Below, in pieces: positions 7,036 through 10,557 of a stretch of 10,557 nucleotides of DNA (within the stretch, counting starts at the first letter, position 1; every line of letters starts with the position of its first letter). This DNA is from Bacteroides sp. GTDB lineage: Bacteria; Bacteroidota; Bacteroidia; Bacteroidales; Bacteroidaceae. Where the stretch lies: the NCBI GenBank assembly GCA_030152865.1, contig JASLIW010000143.1:1-10557 (forward strand), written 5' to 3'. The translations under genes and the position numbers were made by a program. A model generated the notes under the pieces. It saw only the letters and a list, made by a program, of their open reading frames with translations. It had not been told where the DNA came from and ran no database searches.

Positions 7036-7896
7036 TTAGTCTTGTTGCTTATAAGCCAAGGGGCTTGTTCCTACATATCTCTTGAAGTACTTTCCAAAGA
7101 AAGAGGGAGTTGGGAAGTTGAGTGCATAAGCAATTTCCTGTACCGACATGTTGGTCGATTTGAGTTTCGACTTGGCATCCATAATAACTACATGCGCTAT
7201 GAGGTCCAAGACTGTACCACCCGTAACCTGACGAATGGTTGTGCTGAGGTGCTGAGGGGTGATTTCTAGCTTGTCTGCATAGAATTGAGCAGAACGCTCA
7301 CGCGTATAGTATTTGGTGATGAGTTGGAGCAAGTCTCTATAGATTTCTTCTTGACGGTTCTTTACCACAGGGTGGAAAGGCTTGTCGGTATAGAGAGAGC
7401 TTGTAGTCAACACTACATTATGCATGGCATGCGTAATGATGTTGGGGTGTAGGTTGATACTGCTGTCGTTGGACATTTTAGCCCAAAGCGAAAAGTAGGT
7501 GTGGATGTACTCAAACATATTTCCTTGTACAGGAATAACAGGGTTTTCTACCATCTTATGATAAGAGGTAGTGAGCACTTCCATAAAGTTGATTTGGCTA
7601 ATCGTGTTGGATGAGAAGCCAATAAAGCATAGGCGCAAAGGAGCTTCTGCTTGTTTAAACTGAATGATTGTACCGGGCAATAGGGTGATGAAATCACCTT
7701 TTTGGATGGTGTAATCAATTAAATTGATAGCTGCCTTCATTGATCCTTCTAGGCAGAGTGCAAAAATTCCAGCTTTGAGTTTGCATGCCTGCTTGTAGAG
7801 GTTAAGCAAATCTTGAGTGATGTTGTCAAAGGCCAAAACTTTATTTGGCAAGTCAACCTGTGGAAAGTCAAAATTTAAATTTATCTTGCTTGTCAT
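7036..7896 (-). CDS. AraC-family transcriptional regulator
   Basis: A 286-residue cytoplasmic DNA-binding regulator. The C-terminal AraC/XylS domain (about 185-286) has both helix-turn-helix units: the first near 202-223 (SAQFYADKLEITPQHLSTTI) and the second near 250-271 (MSVQEIAYALNFPTPSFFGK onward), ending with the family signature FKRYVGTSPLAYK. The N-terminal part (about 15-165) resembles the cupin-like sensor arm seen in Bacteroidota members, including GDFITLLPGTIIQF (67-80), but its ligand cannot be read from sequence. It is convergent with the copper ATPase and divergent from lipB across a 169-bp spacer, so autoregulation or control of lipB is possible but only by position. No Shine-Dalgarno is seen; the start follows an A/T-rich leader. 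Confidence 0.94.
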   Translation of the reverse strand: MTSKINLNFDFPQVDLPNKVLAFDNITQDLLNLYKQACKLKAGIFALCLEGSMKAAINLIDYTIQKGDFITLLPGTIIQFKQAEAPLRLCFIGFSSNTISQINFMEVLTTSYHKMVENPVIPVQGNMFEYIHTYFSLWAKMSNDSSINLHPNIITHAMHNVVLTTSSLYTDKPFHPVVKNRQEEIYRDLLQLITKYYTRERSAQFYADKLEITPQHLSTTIRQVTGGTVLDLIAHVVIMDAKSKLKSTNMSVQEIAYALNFPTPSFFGKYFKRYVGTSPLAYKQQD

Positions 7897-8065
7897 AGAA
7901 CAATTATTGTACTAATTATTAATTTTATTCCTTCATTAATGATCAGTTGGATTACTTATAATGACAAAATAAAGAAAGAAATTCGATAAAATGGTCAATA
8001 ATTGCGATTATTTTAAATAAAATCTTCATAAAAGTCAAGAAACTAGGAGGCTTCACTAAAAAACC
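7897..8065. promoter_or_regulatory. Divergent araC-type/lipB spacer with palindromes
   Basis: This very A/T-rich 169-bp spacer must hold both start regions. It contains the perfect palindrome TCATTAATGA (7933-7942) and the inverted repeat AATAAT-TGCG-ATTATT (7997-8012), both possible operator sites. On the minus strand TTATTTTG (7965-7972) is a one-mismatch -7 candidate for the regulator; the nearest TTG (7996-7998) is a few bases too far upstream. An AGGAGG stretch (8045-8050) lies 15 nt before the lipB ATG, longer than an ideal spacing. Promoter assignments here are weak. Confidence 0.4.
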
Positions 8066-8737
8066 ATGAAACTAATCACAGAAAACTGGAAAAATATACC
8101 TTATGCCGAAGCGTGGGATAAACAAAAAGCAATTTTTCAAAAAATAATTGATGCTAAGGTCGCTGGACAAATACATGATAATTGGCTTGTTTTTTGCGAG
8201 CATCCACATGTCTATACGATAGGAAAGCACGGTAAAGATTCTAATCTTTTAATAAAGGCTGATTTTTTAGCAGAAATACAGGCCACTTATGTACACATTG
8301 ATCGAGGAGGGGACATTACATATCATGGACCTGGTCAGGTGGTCTGCTATCCGATCTTGGATTTAGAAGATTTTCATCTGGGCCTCAGAGATTACATTTA
8401 CTTACTCGAAGAAGGGGTGATTCGTACCTGTGCTTTTTATGGTGTTGAGGCAGGTCGATTGGAAAAGGCCACTGGCGTATGGCTGGATGCTGAGCTTCCA
8501 ACAGCCCGTAAGATTTGTGCCATTGGTGTGAAGTGTAGTCGCTATGTGAGTATGCATGGCTTGGCTTTCAATGTAAACACCAACCTCAATTACTTTAATT
8601 ACATCAACCCTTGTGGCTTTGTAGATAAGGGGGTGACCTCACTTGCTCAAGAGCTCGGAAGGGAACTGCCCGAACATGAAGTGGCTGAGGTACTTGACCA
8701 TCAGCTAAGAACTCTTCTTGCTGCTATTCGAGTATGA
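8066..8737 (+). CDS. lipB: Octanoyltransferase LipB (lipoyl(octanoyl) transferase)
   Basis: A 223-residue enzyme that moves the octanoyl group from octanoyl-ACP to the lipoyl domains of proteins such as GcvH and 2-oxoacid dehydrogenase E2 subunits, the first step of endogenous lipoate synthesis. Family motifs are VFCEHPHVYTIGKHG (42-56), RGGDITYHGPGQ (80-91), ARKICAIGVK (147-156), SMHGLAFNV (162-170) and INPCGF (180-185). The catalytic pair is K149 and C183; the 34-residue spacing equals that of E. coli K135/C169. The product is cytoplasmic. No lipA is visible here. The nearest functional link is gcvP in this same window, whose partner H-protein needs lipoate. No terminator is seen between lipB and the riboswitch that follows, so some read-through into that unit is possible. 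The start is the only ATG that fits the family N-terminus. Confidence 0.96.
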   Translation: MKLITENWKNIPYAEAWDKQKAIFQKIIDAKVAGQIHDNWLVFCEHPHVYTIGKHGKDSNLLIKADFLAEIQATYVHIDRGGDITYHGPGQVVCYPILDLEDFHLGLRDYIYLLEEGVIRTCAFYGVEAGRLEKATGVWLDAELPTARKICAIGVKCSRYVSMHGLAFNVNTNLNYFNYINPCGFVDKGVTSLAQELGRELPEHEVAEVLDHQLRTLLAAIRV

Positions 8738-8780
8738 TAAAAAAAGAGGAGAAACTTATGGTATCTCAGTAATTAATACA

Positions 8781-8788
8781 TATATTTA
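8781..8788 (+). promoter_or_regulatory. Candidate -7 element for the riboswitch transcript
   Basis: TATATTTA matches TAnnTTTG at all but the last position and ends 6 nt before the first base of the riboswitch P1 helix (8795), the usual distance between a Bacteroidota -7 element and the transcription start. No clear TTG -33 element lies 19-20 bp upstream. Confidence 0.45.
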
Positions 8789-8794
8789 CCACAG

Positions 8795-8990
8795 TCTATT
8801 AGGTATTTGGGCTTTGAAGTCGCAAATACCAAATTGAAAAGGGAATGCCGTGAGAATCGGCAGCAATACTCGTTGCTGTATGTCTGTTAGTGCCTTGAGT
8901 ACTAATATTTAGAGCTACAATATCCACTGCTAAGAGACAATTAGTGGGAAGGATTCTAAGTCAGACAAGCCAGAAGACCTGCCTAATAGA
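8795..8990 (+). promoter_or_regulatory. Cobalamin (B12) riboswitch
   Basis: The stretch has the conserved core of the cobalamin riboswitch family (RF00174). P1 is a perfect 9-bp helix, TCTATTAGG (8795-8803) with CCTAATAGA (8982-8990). P2 is GGTATTTG (8802-8809) with CAAATACC (8823-8830), sharing two bases with P1. Then come AAAAGGGAAT, the P5 hairpin GCCG-TGAGAAT-CGGC, CAGC and GTTGCTGTA, a peripheral hairpin TTAGT/ACTAA (8887-8891 with 8900-8904), CCACT (8924-8928) with AGTGG (8943-8947) followed by GGGAAGG, and the B12 box AGCCAGAAGACCTGCC (8968-8983). The size and peripheral arms suggest the larger adenosylcobalamin class, but I cannot settle the ligand form. No B12 transport or synthesis gene follows. 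The helix P1 ends at the A of an ATG, so ligand-dependent control of that start is conceivable. Confidence 0.93.
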
Positions 8991-9082
8991 TGTTTGATGC
9001 ATTGTGCCACGAGAGTATGGACATAGCTGAACTAAGAGTAGCAATTTTTGTGCTCGCAATCATCATGGTTTTTGATTTTTAG
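8990..9082 (+). CDS. Possible 30-residue hydrophobic small protein under riboswitch control
   Basis: ATG at 8990 opens a 30-codon frame ending at TAG 9080-9082. The second half is hydrophobic (VAIFVLAIIMVFDF), long enough for a short membrane-associated helix, and the first half contains acidic residues. The A of the ATG is the last base of the riboswitch P1 helix, the arrangement expected if ligand binding hid the start. There is no Shine-Dalgarno, which is normal here. A second in-frame ATG lies at 9017. I do not recognise the peptide; it has none of the histidine-rich features of the B12-linked small protein CbtB. A frame this short can easily arise by chance. Confidence 0.25.
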   Translation: MFDALCHESMDIAELRVAIFVLAIIMVFDF

Positions 9083-9273
9083 AATAATCACCTCAGCCGC
9101 AGGTGAGATAAGGTGTCTTATGCCTTATTAAATAAGAGAGTACAAGCTGTGATTTATAAATTAGCAGCTTTGTATAACTAGGTTTTAAGCCGTGCCGATG
9201 GCTAGGCAACTGTTAGTCTTTATAGTTAGCAGTGGTTTAAAATGATTCAGTTCATGTGTGTATGTAATAGTTA

Positions 9274-9315
9274 GCTAGAGGTATTTGCTGTGAAGCAAGT
9301 GCCTCTAGCCTTTTT
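9274..9315 (+). terminator. Strong intrinsic terminator ending the riboswitch unit
   Basis: A 15-bp stem, 9274-9288 (GCTAGAGGTATTTGC) with 9295-9309 (GCAAGTGCCTCTAGC), has two G-U pairs and a 6-base loop TGTGAA, and is followed by C and five T residues (9311-9315). It lies about 285 nt after the end of the riboswitch, so it is unlikely to be the riboswitch's own expression platform. It should insulate proS from the upstream transcript. Confidence 0.88.
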
Positions 9316-9383
9316 GGGGGTTTAGAGCTCCTCTTTCCTGTACCTAGTGCATGAGTCAAGCTTATCTAATCCCATACGTTTCT

Positions 9384-9397
9384 GTAGTATGTACTAC
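9384..9397. repeat. Perfect short inverted repeat upstream of proS
   Basis: GTAGTA (9384-9389) and TACTAC (9392-9397) are inverted copies around TG. It ends 63 bp before the proS -7 element. A regulator-binding site is possible; as an RNA it would have too small a loop to fold. Confidence 0.35.
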
Positions 9398-9460
9398 AAA
9401 GAGGGGGCCGCTCTACTAGAAAAACTAAAGCCTGATGTAGGTTTACACCGGTTTAATTTG

Positions 9461-9468
9461 TATTTTTG
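9461..9468 (+). promoter_or_regulatory. -7 element of the proS promoter
   Basis: TATTTTTG is an exact match to the Bacteroidota -7 consensus TAnnTTTG. It implies a start of transcription near 9475 and a leader of about 35 nt. The -33 region (around 9438-9442) lacks a clear TTG. Confidence 0.6.
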
Positions 9469-9510
9469 TCGTTCAAATTTGAATTATCTTTTTTAATAAA
9501 TAAATTAATA

Positions 9511-10557
9511 ATGGCGAAAGAACTGAAAGATCTCACCAAACGTAGCGAGAATTACTCGCAATGGTATAACGAATTGGTGGTTAAAGCTGACTTGGCAGAG
9601 CAATCAGCTGTGCGTGGCTGTATGGTGATCAAACCTTATGGATACGCTATTTGGGAAAAAATGCAACGTCAACTCGACGATATGTTTAAAGAAACGGGTC
9701 ATGTGAATGCTTATTTCCCTCTTCTTATCCCGAAATCATTCTTGAGCCGTGAAGCTGATCACGTAGAGGGTTTTGCTAAGGAGTGTGCTGTAGTAACTCA
9801 CTATCGTTTGAAAAATGCGGAAGACGGCTCAGGTGTAGTCGTGGACCCCGAAGCAAAATTGGAGGAGGAGTTGATTATCCGACCTACTTCAGAAACCATA
9901 ATCTGGAACACTTATAAGAATTGGATTCAGTCATACCGTGACCTTCCTATCCTGTGCAACCAATGGGCCAATGTGTTCCGTTGGGAAATGCGTACACGCT
10001 TATTTCTCCGTACTGCGGAGTTCTTATGGCAAGAAGGGCACACGGCTCACGAAACCCGTGAAGAAGCAGAAGAGGAAACTGTAAAGATGCTCAATGTTTA
10101 CGCTGATTTTGCTGAAAAATACATGGCTATGCCTGTGGTGAAGGGGGTGAAAACTGCTAGTGAGCGTTTTGCAGGAGCCTTAGACACCTATACTATTGAG
10201 GCGATGATGCAAGATGGTAAGGCACTACAAAGTGGTACTTCTCACTTCTTAGGTCAGAACTTTGCCAAGGCCTTTGATGTGAAGTTTGTCAATCGTGAGA
10301 ACCAATTGGAATATGTTTGGGCTACCTCATGGGTCGTTTCAACTCGTTTGATGGGTGCACTGATCATGACACACTCCGATGACAATGGTTTGGTACTTCC
10401 TCCCGCTCTAGCACCGATACAGGTAGTGATTGTTCCTATCTTCAAGGGAGAAGAACAATTGGCTCAAATTGACGAGCGTGTCAATCCAATCATCAATAAA
10501 TTAAAAGGTATGGGCATCTCAGTCAAATATGACAATGCCGATAACAAGCGCCCAGGT
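9511..10557 (+). CDS. proS: Prolyl-tRNA synthetase, archaeal/eukaryote-like type, C-terminal part beyond window
   Basis: A class II aminoacyl-tRNA synthetase that charges tRNA-Pro with proline. The 349 residues present are the N-terminal extension and catalytic core. Motifs seen: the N-terminal SENYSQWYNELVVKADLAEQ (12-31), typical of the short ProRS lineage that lacks the bacterial editing insertion; GYAIWEKMQRQLDDMF (44-59); RPTSETI (124-130); motif 2 FRWEMRTR (156-163) with FLWQEGHTAH (171-180); SGTSHFLGQNF (241-251); and the motif 3 region from TRLMGALIMTHSDD into GLVLPPALAPIQVVIVPI (278-310). The start of the anticodon-binding domain follows (VVIVPIFKGEEQ onward). The residue in LPPxLAP is Ala (299), where I expect Arg or Lys in relatives. 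The family is usually about 480-500 residues, so the last 140 or so lie outside the window. It has its own promoter and an A/T-rich leader without a Shine-Dalgarno. Confidence 0.97.
   Translation, partial: MAKELKDLTKRSENYSQWYNELVVKADLAEQSAVRGCMVIKPYGYAIWEKMQRQLDDMFKETGHVNAYFPLLIPKSFLSREADHVEGFAKECAVVTHYRLKNAEDGSGVVVDPEAKLEEELIIRPTSETIIWNTYKNWIQSYRDLPILCNQWANVFRWEMRTRLFLRTAEFLWQEGHTAHETREEAEEETVKMLNVYADFAEKYMAMPVVKGVKTASERFAGALDTYTIEAMMQDGKALQSGTSHFLGQNFAKAFDVKFVNRENQLEYVWATSWVVSTRLMGALIMTHSDDNGLVLPPALAPIQVVIVPIFKGEEQLAQIDERVNPIINKLKGMGISVKYDNADNKRPG

Larger units (their letters stand above)
8795..9315 (+). ncRNA. Orphan riboswitch-headed transcript of about 520 nt (candidate regulatory RNA)
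   Basis: Between a promoter candidate and a strong terminator lies one discrete unit: riboswitch, a 30-codon ORF, then about 190 nt without coding potential but with several possible hairpins. These are TCACCT/AGGTGA (9088-9093 with 9101-9106); ATAAGG/CCTTAT (9108-9113 with 9123-9128), which competes with CTTAT/ATAAG (9124-9128 with 9132-9136); a 9-bp stem with one bulge between 9141-9149 and 9165-9174; and a three-way arrangement closed by TTTTAA/TTAAAA (9183-9188 with 9237-9242) enclosing AGCC/GGCT (9188-9191 with 9200-9203, sharing one base with the closing helix) and ACTGTTAGT/GTTAGCAGT (9209-9217 with 9225-9233, including G-U pairs). I recognise no known RNA family after the riboswitch (not tmRNA, RNase P or tRNA). 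Known precedent for riboswitch-controlled regulatory RNAs is Rli55 of Listeria and EutX of Enterococcus, which this does not resemble in sequence. The transcript limits are inference. Confidence 0.5.
8738..9510. other. 773-bp lipB-proS intergenic region
   Basis: No gene of ordinary length exists here on either strand. The left two thirds are the riboswitch unit (promoter candidate, riboswitch, small frame, hairpins, terminator). From 9316 to 9460 I see no gene; CCTCTTT (9330-9336) and AAAGAGG (9398-9404) are distant inverted copies bracketing the GTAGTA-TG-TACTAC repeat. From 9461 the proS promoter and its 40-nt leader follow. Confidence 0.8.

Noticed and set aside
8745..8772. Four-codon ORF (MVSQ) with AGAGGAG spaced 6 nt upstream, between lipB and the riboswitch
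   Set aside because: Far too short to judge, in a phylum that hardly uses Shine-Dalgarno sequences; it overlaps the presumed promoter region and is probably chance.
8990..9315. tmRNA, RNase P RNA, 6S RNA or tRNA in the region after the riboswitch
   Set aside because: I looked for the conserved ends and core motifs of tmRNA and RNase P and for a tRNA T-arm and found none; 6S RNA's single long bulged helix does not fit the multiple local hairpins.
8795..9510. Riboswitch as regulator of proS
   Set aside because: A strong intrinsic terminator and an independent consensus -7 element lie between them, and B12 control of a tRNA synthetase has no known rationale.
1..10557. CRISPR array, insertion sequence or phage material
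   Set aside because: No regularly spaced repeats, transposase-like frames, terminal inverted repeats or integrase are visible; the genes are core housekeeping types.

Overview
The window looks like chromosomal DNA from a member of the Bacteroidota, most likely order Bacteroidales and possibly Porphyromonas-like. Several things point there. Translation starts mostly lack a Shine-Dalgarno sequence and sit behind A/T-rich leaders. -7 elements of the Bacteroidota TAnnTTTG type can be found (a perfect one before proS). The prolyl-tRNA synthetase is the short archaeal/eukaryote-like type, and glycine dehydrogenase is a single long chain. The genus is inference from gene content and sequence style only.

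Layout. Positions 1-3433 (minus strand) hold a tight three-gene operon read right to left: rsmG (16S rRNA G527 methyltransferase), a glyoxalase-II-like metallo-beta-lactamase-fold hydrolase, and gcvP (glycine cleavage P-protein, cut by the window edge just after its PLP lysine). Upstream on the same strand is a lipoprotein with the DUF3298/RsiV-like C-terminal domain (3540-4376). A 355-bp divergent spacer with several inverted repeats separates it from a plus-strand P1B-type copper-exporting ATPase (4732-6954). That ATPase has substitutions at four normally conserved positions. A perfect 13-bp bidirectional terminator separates it from a convergent AraC-family regulator (7036-7896, minus). After a 169-bp divergent spacer comes lipB (8066-8737, plus), the octanoyltransferase that starts lipoate synthesis; lipoate is the cofactor of the H-protein with which GcvP works. 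The window ends inside proS (9511 onward).

The most unusual part is the 773-bp stretch between lipB and proS. It holds a well-formed cobalamin riboswitch (8795-8990) with a plausible promoter directly upstream. No conventional gene follows it. Instead there is a 30-codon ORF whose ATG overlaps the last base of the riboswitch P1 helix, then about 190 nt able to form several hairpins, and then a strong 15-bp intrinsic terminator (9274-9315). proS has its own promoter after that terminator. The sequence therefore suggests a self-contained, cobalamin-controlled transcript of about 520 nt that encodes only a tiny hydrophobic peptide, or is a regulatory RNA.
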